Below are positions 8,720 to 19,531 of a DNA stretch of 21,071 nucleotides, one piece after another. Position numbers and translations under genes: made by a program. Position 1 is the stretch's first letter. Each line of letters starts with the position of its first letter. Source of the DNA: Seison nebaliae (Eukaryota; Rotifera; Pararotatoria; Seisonacea; Seisonidae); contig JALJEE010002725.1 in assembly GCA_023231475.1 (NCBI GenBank), positions 1 to 21,071 of the forward strand, written 5' to 3'. The notes beneath the pieces were generated by a model. The model was not told where the DNA came from and ran no database searches. It saw only the letters and a program-made list of their open reading frames with translations.

Positions 8720-8787
8720 CCCTGTAAGCATTTGAATGTCTTGAGAACGTTTTTTTGATGTATATAAACGTTCAAATGCCAACAGGG
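8720..8787 (+). ncRNA. Candidate miRNA-type hairpin
   Basis: Bases 8720-8725 pair with 8782-8787 (6 bp); after a symmetric 2x2 mismatch (8726-8727 against 8780-8781), 8728-8739 pair with 8768-8779 (12 bp, one G-U). The terminal loop spans 8740-8767. A roughly 20-nt duplex with one small symmetric internal loop in a 68-nt hairpin is the usual shape of an animal pre-miRNA, and the arms have balanced composition in AT-rich surroundings. Neither arm matches a miRNA I can recall. The stem is 18 pairs, somewhat short, and the 28-nt loop is large. Strand is assumed from the neighbouring gene and could be the opposite. Alternatives are a 3'UTR structure of the SERBP1-like mRNA or chance. Confidence 0.45.
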
Positions 8788-9765
8788 ACGGAACGATTAG
8801 TGTAATAAGTGATGAGAAAGTTCAATTCTCCACAAATAAAAATTTGAAGAAAATTAAAATGGAATAATTGTTCCATATGATTATCCAACGATGTTGATTA
8901 TAAATGAAATGAATATGAATATATCTAGATGACTTCAGTGAAGTTAGTTCGATGAATTGGAATCCATTCAATTGTATGATGATTACTTTGTAGTGAGAGG
9001 AGAAGAATGAGTAAAAAAAATGTTCTTTTCCGAATTCGAAATGAAAACTAAATCCGTAAAGTGATTGTCCTCTCCATTTTCGTATGTGGAGATGATGAGA
9101 GGGGAATGAGTTGCATGATAAATAGGGGATGATGGGAATAGGATAATAATCGAAGAAAAAAATTTCCAAAGGAATGTGTAGCGGTCACTCGAACTCGAAT
9201 CGTTCAATAGTTTAATGAATATAAATTTGATGAGTCAAAATATTCCGTTTCTTCTGTTTATAATTCACTTCAGTTCAACTCTACTAATCATCGAGGAGAA
9301 AGGAACGATGATAATCGTCTGCAGTTAAACGAAACAAGCGAACATTCACATTCAACTTCTTTCCATAACAACGGAAATAGAACATATGAGAACAGAACGT
9401 AACTACAGAAGTTCCATGATAATTTATCAGATGAATGTCTGAGTGCTCGTTTCCAATTTCCTTTTATTACAATCCAAATAGAGGGAGGTCGAGAGCCAAA
9501 CGAGAAACGATTTGAATTGGAACTATTTGTAAATGCAGATATGATCTCAATTCCATGTACAGGAATGAATGAATGAATGTGACTAAATTGATCAAAAGAA
9601 TTTTACTTAGATAAACAATTCATTGTCCAAATCAGAAATTGTGCATGTCAATCACTTGATTATTAACAGAATTAACTGATATCATATTATGATTATCGAC
9701 CAATTGTACCAATAATTAGTTAATTGGGAAAAAATAAAATTGTTCAATTCACGAACCAATGACAA
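8788..9765. other. Intergenic, no gene seen
   Basis: AT-rich DNA. Open frames on the minus strand at 8822-9207 are low-complexity, rich in Phe, Ser, Ile and His, and have no recognisable domain. A triple GAATG repeat lies near 9562-9580. Upstream of the next gene there is no clear TATA box. Confidence 0.5.
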
Positions 9766-11664
9766 ATGCTAGTCAAATTGGAGAGACTAAAATATAAGAG
9801 TCTATTGGTAAACATCATTCCTTTACTTCTCCTACTTCTCTTCCATTCAACAGAAAGTAAAATGGATAAGATTTCTTCCTATCTCAATGGCTTCATCAGG
9901 AAATTGAAAGAGAATCAATTGGTATTGACTCACAATTTAAAATCGGATCCTGGTATTACATTTGGTACTAACCGAATCCACAAACCATTAACCAATTCAA
10001 GAATTCTCAAAATGGCAACAACAACTAAAGGAAGTCCAATCATTTACCAAAGATCTATCTACTTGTACACTCAATCTTACATAACTCCGAAGAGTTTAGA
10101 TTTACAAGAAAGTTCTTTAATTGATCTAAAACATAAAAACGAAAAACCATCAACTTATTTGAACAAAATTCTTTATTCGACCACACTTAATATCAAATCC
10201 GTATCATCCAATTTTTCCAACAAAATCAATAAAATATCTCTCACCACCACAACTACGACATCTCACATTAAAAACTCTATTTCTACTGAAAAATTATATT
10301 TAACAACAATTGGTAAACGATTATCATCAATACCGATGTCGTTAATTAACGATAGAACAAAAATAAGAACAACAACAACTTCATCTAAAGAAATTAAAAA
10401 TTTATCGGAACGAGGAAAGTTAGTGGAAGTTACATCAATTCCTAAAGTAATTCCAGAGGGAAATGACGATCAGAAGTTGAATAAATGTGAATATTATTTC
10501 AACTTATTCTCCACAACACTCCAAATGATGATTAGTAAAACAAGTAATGAGACGAATAAGAAGGAATGGAATAAACAGAAAATGAACTCAATGAATACTT
10601 TCTTCAAATATTATTCACAAAGTAATACGTCTAATTTTAATGTTCCACTCTTCGAGAAAATCAAACGAGACAATTTGAATAAAAGTCGAATTTATAAACA
10701 ACTCACTAATCAATCTTTCGAATCATGGAAGAGTCATCGAACCAATTCAATACTAAAAGAAACGTTCTCGTCCAACTTCATGTATGGAATGCAATCAACA
10801 GCTAATCCATTTATTCAAATTATTTCCACTACTCAATTAAGAAGAATTAATACTTCCTCCGCATTTTCCGATCATTGGACAATCGGTTCACCTATTTATT
10901 TATTTCATTAAATTAATTTACTTTCACTTTTATAGTTTCGTTAATTGCAAGTTTCGTCGGTTTGACTACGATTCTTTTTTGTATTTATCGATCGGCATTT
11001 CTCATATTCACCAAGTCAATGTTTATTCAAATTCATAATCTTTCTCACTTAAAACTTTCGTTCTATAGACATCATCGTTCAATTGAGGGAAATGATCCAA
11101 ATAGACGTTATTTCCAAATTAAACCTAATAAAAAGTCGTTCAATGGGAGCAGTTGTAGATCTGAAAGAAAAACTTCCGAACAAACAACAAATGTGTATAG
11201 ACATAATAATGGAAGGAGACGGAATAGTCTATCAGTAAATCAAGGAAGTTGTCTTGATCTTCCTTCTTCAAGTCATCGAAGTTAGATGAATTATTTCTTT
11301 TAATAAATAAACAATCTTTCTAGCAAGAAGTAAATCGTTAACTGATTGGAATTATCCTATATTTACTTGGTTGAATGAAACAAGATTAGTACAACCGAAT
11401 CAGAATTGGAATAGTTATTCCTGTAAACAGGAAAACAAGAAAAGACCGACTGGAAATTATCGTTATGATGAACATGAGGATAGGAATTCTTCATCCGAAA
11501 TCTATGTGGAGAATGCTTGTCAACAATGGTTACCAACCAAAACAGAAAAAATGAATGGTCGTTGTAGTCGGATATATTCCTCCTTCGAATCAACTTATAC
11601 CACCTCCCCTCAATTTCTTGTTGAGAATAGTCATTTGGCATTATGTACATCAGTGGAAATTTAG
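9766..11664 (+). CDS. Hypothetical Ser/Thr-rich single-pass membrane protein (three exons)
   Basis: Exons 9766-10885, 10936-11280 and 11324-11664 give one 601-residue frame. The introns are 50 and 43 nt, start GTTCAC and GTTAGA, and end TATAG and CTAG. Neither intron can be read through, and phases match at both joints. Residues ~14-31 (IIPLLLLLLFHSTES) look like a signal peptide. A Ser/Thr/Lys/Asn-rich ectodomain with short Thr runs follows to residue ~373. Exon 2 opens with a membrane segment, VSLIASFVGLTTILFCIY (residues ~374-391), and a basic tail of about 200 residues follows. The predicted layout is thus type I, with a possibly O-glycosylated mucin-like outside. I recognise no family. 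The low complexity makes distant homology hard to judge, but three frames knit by regular introns favour a real gene. Confidence 0.62.
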
Positions 11665-12112
11665 AGAAATGTCACGTAATTCCTGTAAACGATTTTCCAT
11701 GAGAACAACAATAAATTTTAAATAAATAATCTCTAAAAAAAGTCCTCTAACATCCTTATGATAAATGATGTCAGTACAGAGATAAAGAATTCTTTTAATA
11801 AATCTTAATATTTCTGAATAATAATTGTACAGATAGAAGATTCATGCTAAAATAAAAAAAAATGATTGGAAACTCCTAAAAGATGGAGAAGATGTGAACC
11901 TTGAACTTCGTTGCTATTGACAACGGGAGAAGGAGTAGTGGAGAATATATGCTCAATTCGACACATAACAATTGGAAAATATTTATTCAAAAACAATTTA
12001 TGTTCCTCTAAATCATTCAAACGAATTGTTTCCTCTCAAAAGTGAATCTGTGAGAATATCGAATGCAAATAACATGATGAATTCAATTCTATAAATTACT
12101 CGTGGCTTCACA
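11665..12112. other. Intergenic, with poly(A) signal of the preceding gene
   Basis: AATAAA at 11710-11715 (and again from 11721) lies 46 nt after the stop of the Ser/Thr-rich membrane protein gene and is its likely polyadenylation signal. The rest is AT-rich DNA with no coding or RNA signal, and presumably holds the promoter of the small membrane protein gene. Confidence 0.5.
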
Positions 12113-12337
12113 ATGAATCGAAAAGCAGTGAACACATTCGAAATAATCAATAATCGCAACGTGGGAATTCGAGAAGAAACGAGACGTCCAATTATCCTTA
12201 TCCTTTCTGTAGTCATATATTGGATGTTAGTGGTGTTACCCGCTTTCTTCCTCATTCTATTTTACTATTTCTGGTGGTCGGTCCCAAACACATTTCATAT
12301 AACTGAAGCCCAATTGAAACAAATGAAGAATCCATGA
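12113..12337 (+). CDS. Small InaF-motif-like membrane protein
   Basis: Seventy-four residues, intronless. Residues ~26-55 form one hydrophobic segment, SVVIYWMLVVLPAFFLILFY, bordered by a basic stretch (EETRRP) and by YFWWSVPNT. The pattern of basic residues, then V..Y...V.LPA..L..YY..W..P, resembles the InaF motif of animal INAFM proteins and Drosophila InaF (for example VFAYVLSVSLAAIVLAVYY in INAFM2). Drosophila InaF is needed for normal TRP channel function. The match covers only about 35 residues and is from memory, so the family call is moderate. The first ATG at 12113 is used. AATAAA at 12473-12478 is the nearest plus-strand poly(A) signal. The gene converges on the five-exon gene at 12495-13962, so their 3' untranslated regions probably overlap. 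Confidence 0.5.
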   Translation: MNRKAVNTFEIINNRNVGIREETRRPIILILSVVIYWMLVVLPAFFLILFYYFWWSVPNTFHITEAQLKQMKNP

Positions 12338-12349
12338 TATTAATATTAA

Positions 12350-12355
12350 TTTATT
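12350..12355 (-). terminator. Candidate poly(A) signal of the minus-strand five-exon gene
   Basis: TTTATT here reads AATAAA on the minus strand, about 140 nt beyond the stop codon of the gene at 12495-13962. Use of it would carry the transcript to the edge of the coding part of the convergent 74-residue gene, which ends at 12337. Confidence 0.4.
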
Positions 12356-12494
12356 CATAACTTTTCATAAATTAATTGGACAATTCTTTCAATTACTCTT
12401 TACTCATTATTATTACCTCATACATTAATCATTTCTCCTGAATCATTTCTAATTTCATTTCCAATTAAAAGAAATAAAGAATTTCAAATTCTTG

Positions 12495-13962
12495 TTAAAC
12501 GAGTAATCGAAAACGATGAAGAATGTTGAGTCCAAATATTTTACCTATGACTAAGCCAAAGAATAACGTTATCGTAACAACTGTCATAGCATAAACCGAT
12601 TGTCCTGTTTCATAAGTTCCATCTTCGGTCCATTTGATATCATGTTTATGTCTATTTCTACCTGAATCTTTCCTTTCAATCTCATTGTGCATCGATCGAG
12701 ATGCTTCATCAAATGCTAAATAGATGTGGTCGAAAGCAAAAAATGGTTTTTGACCTTGATACGTTTGTCGATGTTTCATTTTTATTTTATCAGTGAGCAC
12801 AATTATTTCCAATTGCGACGCTTTACTAATTCTAAATTCTACCACTTCAATTAAACATATCTTATAACTTTTCGAGCTATCCCTATAATGACTGTGACGG
12901 AATGTTGGCCATGCTTCAAAATAATAATCCATCGGTATTTCTAATTCTTTATTTGCCAAGAATGACGCTTCCCATACCACCTTACCTTGCACTTCTCTTA
13001 AATGGAAATCATATTTGCATTCACCATTATTACTAAGACTACTTCTCCCTCTGCTTTTTCTGTTCAATATCTTTAGAAATTTTGCGATTAAACCTTCCTC
13101 TACATATACGACAATCTATAATTAGGAAATAACTAATTTCTCTTCAACGGAACTAACCATCCTCGAATTTTATACAAATATCTTTCACCTGATTATGTTG
13201 ATAATTCTTTCCATCGTCTTTACAAACGTGTAAAGAAACAATTTTTTTCTTATCTATCAAAACGAGAATTATATAAATGAAATATCGGAATTTATATTAT
13301 AAGAATTATATTCGTCAACTGATGAAAACTAACAAAATTTCGAGTATATTATTAAATTCGAGTGGAAAAAAATTCTAACTATGTACGTTGACTTGATGAT
13401 TTGCTTTATTATAAGCTTGTTGATAGTACTCAATGTTCCCTAAGAATGCTATATATTCTCCCTTATTTTTGATTTCCATCAGTCCATTTATTTCATGATC
13501 TAAGAATGTGAAAGAATATGGACGTGAAAGTGTGAAGAAGGAGAAAGAAACCTCCAGGGAAACCTGACACAACACGTATACTCTTTTCCGGTATCAATAA
13601 TAATATCTTGCAACGAACAAATTATGAAGTTAGAGAAATAATGTATCAACTCCATAAATTAAGATGCTCTCTCTTTCGTTATTGATGATTGTTAAGTATT
13701 GGAAGTAGAGACGACAGGGAGAGACGTAAAACTGAATAACTGTTCCAATGAATATTTCATCGTTTCCCCATGAAATTTCGTAAGGGAAAGTTCCGTTGTG
13801 TTTACATGAGAAATATTTGAAGTTCATCGAATATATACGAATACAAATATCTGGTGGTTCGTTCTGTTTAGTTACTATTTGAATTTTGCAGGAATTCATA
13901 TACGATTTCGTATTGATTATTATGCACAAAAGTATCGTTCCTAAGAGAGAGTCCTTGAACAT
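12495..13962 (-). CDS. Unrecognised single-pass membrane/secretory-pathway protein (five exons)
   Basis: Inferred exons on the minus strand: 13962-13651, 13606-13564, 13499-13380, 13253-13189 and 13115-12495, giving 386 residues in one frame with consistent phases. Introns are 44, 64, 126 and 73 nt, starting GTTGAT, GTTTCC, GTTAGA and GTGAAA. The protein begins with a signal-like segment (LLGTILLCIIINT, residues ~6-18), continues with a presumably lumenal or extracellular region with scattered cysteines and motifs such as EIPMDYYFEAWPTFRHSHY, and ends with a membrane segment, AMTVVTITLFFGLVIGKIFG (~356-376), and a short basic tail (HRFRLLV). Overall this is a type I membrane protein. I do not recognise the family. 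Exon 1 and the last exon are the safest parts. The two small middle exons are inferred from frame and splice sites only. Confidence 0.6.
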
Positions 13963-14695
13963 TCTAGAACTGTTCGGAGAACTAAATTCTAGTTAATGGA
14001 ATATGTTCAATTTCTCAATCAAAAATTTACATAATTCCCCATAGTAGATGTTAATGGCAACATCTATTTGTGAGAGAAGTGAACAATATAGAGATGTGAG
14101 TGTAAATTTCTCATTTGTTCGCTTAAAAATTAAGCTTTCCATATTGGCTAAAGACTCAGCAATTGCTCGATTCAGCTCTTTCTCGAAAGAAAAATAACAG
14201 ATTACTAATTAGTCATTTTTCCGATGTCAATCGAGTAGTCTTTGTTATTGAGGAGAAAGATAGAGAATATTGGTTGGGAGAAATTGGGTTGAAATGAGGC
14301 TAAGTTTTTATTCGAGATAATGAAATCATGAATGAAGATAAAATGGAAGAATAAGCAATTACTCAATTGCCAAATGATTGGTGTCTAGGGAATTAATATA
14401 AAATTATAAGGAAAAAGAATTAGGAGAAGATGAAGGAAATGAGCATGTTTTGCCCATATCACATTCACATACACACACATATTCAACAGAGACGTTCGTG
14501 TCGACATGTGTTGTATATGCAAAATTGGGTATCTGTGTAAAACTAACGACAGTAATCATGATGGTTGTGATGATGATGATGGTGGTAAATAAATGTACGT
14601 ATAAATAATTTAGGTTTATTATGGAGGCGATGTTTGGAGCATAAAAATGCAGGAAGGAATTATGTATATATATATAAATGTGCGTATATGTCAGA

Positions 14696-14731
14696 TTGTG
14701 TATATGTGTGTATGTGTGTGTGCGTGCGTGT
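14696..14731. repeat. (TG)n microsatellite
   Basis: Imperfect TG repeat with interspersed TATG and CGTG units. A (TA)n run precedes it at about 14664-14676. Confidence 0.8.
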
Positions 14732-15081
14732 TACATAAAGGAAAGAAAACAAAAACATTAAAAGAAAGAAGAAAAGAATTCCTTTCGAAAATGGTCGAAG
14801 AAGAAAAGAAAAATGTAGAGAACACTTTCTACTACTACCAACTACTACGACTGATAATGTGCATTGAGAAGTGTTGGATCGCATTCATCTATTGAAATGT
14901 AATTTATTATTAAAACTGCTTTCATGAATGAATGAATAAAGGAATTATTAAATTATTTTTTGTAAATTGAGACATACACGAAATGAAGTGTTCTTCTTCT
15001 CTTCCAATTCCCAATAAAAAGAAATTAATATTTTTTTTTCATATTATCATATTGATCCTTTCTCCTGCTCATCATTCCCCC

Positions 15082-15115
15082 TCACACACACACATACACA
15101 CACAAATACACACAG
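15082..15115. repeat. (CA)n microsatellite
   Basis: Imperfect CA repeat interrupted by single T or A bases. It is the reverse complement in type of the TG repeat about 350 nt upstream, so the two could pair as imperfect inverted repeats. Confidence 0.8.
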
Positions 15116-15548
15116 AGATAACACTTACGTATATACACGTAGTCACCGCACCTACCGCTGCTTAAATCCGTCTTTATTCTTCCCACCAAAAATTACTAAT
15201 CTGTTTTCAAGAGGCATTCCACTTTCATTGACGACATGGTTGTTGTGTTAGATAGGAATGAATAAACATTTACTTATTATAATTTGGGTTAATTTCATTT
15301 ATTTTTTAATTATCTTCTTCTATTATGTTCTCCTGCCTCATTTGACCTACACACAATTGAATTAATTATTTCTCATTTATTTATTTGAAGGAATATATGA
15401 ATATTAGATAAATATATATTTGTTGTTGTCGAATTGGATTGTTATGATAAATTGCAGTTCTATTCTTCGTCCAAATCTGAACATATCTGAATAATTAAAA
15501 ATAATTTTATTTTCTTTTCTCGTCCAAGCTACATTCCTGAGAGCATAT

Positions 15549-15570
15549 AGATATATATTAATATATATCT
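15549..15570. repeat. Perfect 22-bp AT palindrome
   Basis: The sequence AGATATATATT is followed directly by its reverse complement, with no loop. Such (TA)n-rich palindromes are common in AT-rich intergenic DNA and no function is implied. Confidence 0.8.
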
Positions 15571-16221
15571 GTTTGCAGATTAGATAATTGGAGGCGAAGT
15601 AGTTGTACATGTATATCAGATTATTTAATCATTCATTCGAATGATAGGGGGGAGAAGAAGGATGGAAGAGAGATTGTGGCTGATTTCAATCTCGTTTTAT
15701 ATCCCAGAGACATTAACTTCCATATCATTAATCTCTTCCACTTTTACTTTCTTGTGCCGTATATCCTTCACTTATTGAACATCCCAATGGAATCGGTGAT
15801 AATATTGATTTAATTTTCAAATTCTCACTAAATAACTAAAGTCCATCATAAAATGTTCAATGTAAATCCAACGTCATTTTAAGTTTATTCATAAAGTAAT
15901 CAAATGAAAAGTTTAAAATCTAGTCAATTTTCACTTCTCATCTACTCTTTCAACATATTCTCATCTTTACATAGACGGTTATTTAAGTGTTCTCCTATTC
16001 CTGATACAACTGCCATTCTCTCGTCATAACAATTCCATAAAGGAGAGCCATTCTTTATGATTCCATGAATTCTTCAACTTAACACCATCAACTAATTCGT
16101 CGACCTGAAGAAATTGAGAAAAATATCGAGCAAAGAAACTGCTCCATTCACAAGAGAATTACGAGAGAAAAATTCAATCAATAATTTTACGTTTACTTCA
16201 AATATTTCTTATTGAAATTGA

Positions 16222-18888
16222 ATGAATGACTCCTCCAAAATGGCGAAGCGCGACAAGAATACAACGCCACCCGTTGCTCAATTAGCCAGTCTCCAATTGA
16301 GTACGGCGACTGGACCAAACGTGAGGAAGGATCGACGTCAAAGTTCTTCAAAGTTTAACATAAGTCAAAATCGAGAATTGACGAAATTGCCGAATTTGCG
16401 AGATTCGACATTGGGCGAATTACCAAATTTATTCATATCGAAACTTCGACAATGTTGTGTCGTTTTCGACTTCATTAATGATCCACTCTCCGATATCAAA
16501 TCGAAAGAAATCAAACGAATTACTCTGACAGAATTGATCAGTTTCATTCTCAATAATGATATGCAATATATAAAACCGAATAATGATTCGGGTAACAATT
16601 TGAATAATGCGTCGAATGAAGGTAAATCCTCGTCAAGTGTCAGTAAGCCAGCACTTAATTTCACTGATCCGATTTGTACCGAAGTAGTCATCATGTTCTC
16701 CACAAATCTCTTCCGCACATTGCCACCACCATCAAATCCGACTGGTGCAGAATACGATCCCGAAGAAGACGAACCAACACTCGAGGCTTCCTGGCCACAT
16801 TTACAATTAGTTTATGAATTGTTCTTGAGGTTCATCGAAGCCGCAGAATTCCATCCTGCTCAAGCCAAACGATGTATTGATCAGAAATTTATTTTAAACG
16901 TTTCTTTTTTTTCTTTCATTTTTTCTTCTTTTATTTCCCTTTTTCTTTTAAGGTACTCGAATTATTTGATAGTGAAGATCCGAGAGAACGTGATTTCTTA
17001 AAAACGATTCTTCATCGAATTTATGGTAAATTCCTCAACTTACGCGCATATATTCGACGTCAAATAAATAATACATTTTATCGGTTTATTCACGTCAACT
17101 TTCTCTTGAAACATTTAATGGGGAATATATTCCAGATTCATTTATGAGACTGAACGACATAATGGAATTGCGGAATTGTTGGAGATTTTAGGCAGGTTCA
17201 ATATTTCGAATATACGTATAAATGATCGATCGATCGATATTCTTTTCTATAGTATCATCAATGGATTTGCATTGCCATTGAAAGAGGAACACAAAGTATT
17301 TCTTTTGCGAGTTCTATTACCATTACATAAAGTGAAGAGTCTGGCCATCTATCATCCACAATTGGCTTATTGTATTGTACAATTTTTGGAGAAAGATCAG
17401 ACGCTAACGAAACCGGTTTCTTAATCATTCCTCTTTTCCTTTCTTCAAATGATTCATTCGAAGGTTGTTATGGGATTGTTGAAATTCTGGCCGAAGACTC
17501 ATTCGCCCAAAGAAGTCATGTTCCTAAATGAATTGGAGGAGATATTGGACGTGATTGAACCACACGAATTCCAGAAAATAATGATTCCTTTATTTAAGCA
17601 ATTGGCTAGTTCGGTATCGTCTCCTCATTTTCAGGTTTTCAAAAGTTTATTAAACATGAAATATTTTTATATTAATCTCTTAGGTTGCGGAACGTGCTCT
17701 TTATTATTGGAACAATGATTATATAATGACTTTGGTGACGGATAATTCGAAAGAGATCGTTCCAATTATGTTTCCGGCACTTTATCGCAATTCGAAAACT
17801 CATTGGAATAAGTTGGAGATAAATATTGTCAATTCTCTCATATATTTCTCTCAGAACCATCCATGGATTAATTTATAATGCTCTCAAAATTCTGATGGAC
17901 ATCAATCAGAGATTATTTCAAGAATGTACTGAACTCTTCCGATATCATACGTTGATGGAGCAGGAATTTAAAGAGGAGAAGAAACAATGTTGGAATGAAA
18001 TGATGACACATGTAAAGAAAAATCCAAAAGTTTCCTCTCACTCTCCTTCTTCTCGTCATTCTCCATCAATTATAGTACGAGTATCATCAGAAAATATTTA
18101 AGAATCATCTGGATAATTTATATTCATTACCAGAAAATGATCTATCTCAATTCCTCAACGATTCTCCATCTGTACAAAAACTAGTGAAAGAATTTGAGAA
18201 AGAAGCGAAAGAAGTTCGTTCTTTTCATTCTTTTCTTTTTTGATAATAGAAGAAGAAATTTAGGGAAAATATATAATTGAATTTTAAGAATATTCTTCAT
18301 ATTTTTGATATATTTCTTAAAAGAAAATTATCTAATGATATAATCCTAATAATTATTTCGGTAATCTAATAACTAACATAATATATTTATATATGTGTGT
18401 GTGAGAATAGAAGGAGATACATAGAAGAATTGAAAGAAGTCGACGTCAAAAGGAAGAGGGTGAAGAGTCGACAAATAACGATGAATAAACGATAATTGTT
18501 CATCGAAAAAGAAAGGTGAGAAGTGTGGATAGATTTAATGAATAATTCTTGTTTGATTGATCTTGACCTTCTTCTTTTATGTAATATCCATCTGTTTGAT
18601 ATTAAATTTAATCCATTTCGACAGTTTTTACAGCGAGACATTTTATTTTTGAATTATCAATTGATTTTTTTGAATTTTTCTAATTGAATTTCTGCATTTC
18701 AGCCGGAAGTAACGAATCGAACGACAAAAATGACGAATGCGCTCGAATTCAAGAAATCTGAACTTCCCAAAGATTATATGACATTGAATACATTAGAGAA
18801 GTATCGTAGAGCTGATACGCTCATTGTTCATGGGAAATCGCCATCGCCACCTCGTGGTCAAACTTCTCCATCGAAAGACGGGAAATAA
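16222..18888 (+). CDS. PPP2R5: Serine/threonine protein phosphatase 2A B56 regulatory subunit (nine exons)
   Basis: B56 subunits direct the PP2A holoenzyme to substrates carrying LxxIxE-type motifs. Exons, placed by exact alignment with the conserved family sequence: 16222-16899, 16953-17083, 17136-17195, 17253-17415, 17464-17634, 17684-17811, 17855-18029, 18076-18213 and 18703-18888, together 609 residues in one frame. Joints restore family blocks such as [85 protein letters not shown] and [19 protein letters not shown], i.e. the HEAT-like repeat core. The last exon carries KKSELPKD, the equivalent of human RRKSELPQD. Seven introns are 43-57 nt and the last is 489 nt; all eight begin GTT. 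The variable N-terminus has about 80 residues. An AATAAA overlaps the stop codon (18884-18889). Which vertebrate isoform group it belongs to cannot be decided by eye. Confidence 0.96.
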
Positions 18889-19531
18889 AGAAGAAATATT
18901 TTCTTTGTGCAGATTTTCCATTTCAATGATTTTTCTCTTTCATCCACACACACAAAAACACACATACACACATATATAATTGCACTCATTTGACTCAATC
19001 ATTCTTTCACCATTTCGATATCTATATCAATATTCTTCATCGATAATTTATTTTTAAAAAAATTCATATCATCAGTCGAAAATTATCTATGTTCCCAAAT
19101 CAAACAAAATTAATCATTTAACAATTCGACAGTCAGACGATTCAATAATGATGGTTTCCATTTAAACGAATTTTAAGTCAAATTATTCTTATTCTTTCAC
19201 ATCATCCAGTAAATTTCATCAATCATCTCTCTGCACATATGTTGAAGATGAGAAGAGAAGAAATTATTATTTTAATGTTTATTCAAATCTCTTCTTGATG
19301 AAAGATCGAAAACATTTACCAAGTATATTCTTTCGATTCAATTCTCTCGGCGTCTTTCTCTCACCATTCATGAAATCTGAAAAATTTCATGTATTTTTCT
19401 AAATTAATAAATACTGAACATACGAACTGAATTAAACCACTACAACGTTAAGTGATTTTTAAAATTGTTTAATAAAAATAAATTCAATCGTTACAAGAAT
19501 CAATAAAAATCGCTATTATTCAGATTATTGT
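18889..19531. other. Intergenic between B56 gene and basic-protein gene
   Basis: AT-rich convergent intergenic DNA. It contains a (CA)n-rich microsatellite at about 18945-18978 and plus-strand AATAAA hexamers near 19405 and 19472. No coding or RNA signal. Confidence 0.5.

Larger units (their letters stand above)
13963..16221. other. 2.2-kb intergenic gap with microsatellites
   Basis: No credible gene. It holds a short hairpin (TAGATGTT/AACATCTA, 14045-14066), a GAT-rich tract (about 14563-14586), (TG)n at about 14696-14731, (CA)n at about 15082-15115 and a perfect 22-bp AT palindrome at 15549-15570. Open frames over the microsatellites are low complexity and are not coding. No TATA box or clear promoter is seen close to the downstream B56 gene. 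Confidence 0.55.

Noticed and set aside
8822-9207. Overlapping minus-strand frames of 115 and 74 residues
   Set aside because: Two different frames cover the same DNA, both of low complexity, and neither shows a domain or plausible splice partners.
13375-13575. Separate 66-residue minus-strand gene
   Set aside because: It reads through a pyrimidine-rich GTTTCC...TTAG intron. Its second half fits better as exon 3 of the five-exon gene.
14045-14066. Eight-bp hairpin (TAGATGTT/AACATCTA) as an RNA gene
   Set aside because: The stem is too short and AT-rich to differ from chance in a 21-kb window.
14647-14895. Plus- and minus-strand frames of 74-82 residues
   Set aside because: They are translations of the TG/CA and TA microsatellites (CVCVCACV, THTHIHTY), not genes.
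18075-18102. A 28-nt intron (GTACGAG to TTAAG) in the B56 gene
   Set aside because: The alternative intron 18030-18075 has the GTTTCC donor and 46-nt length typical of this gene and restores NPKYEYHQK, closer to the family's NPQY block.
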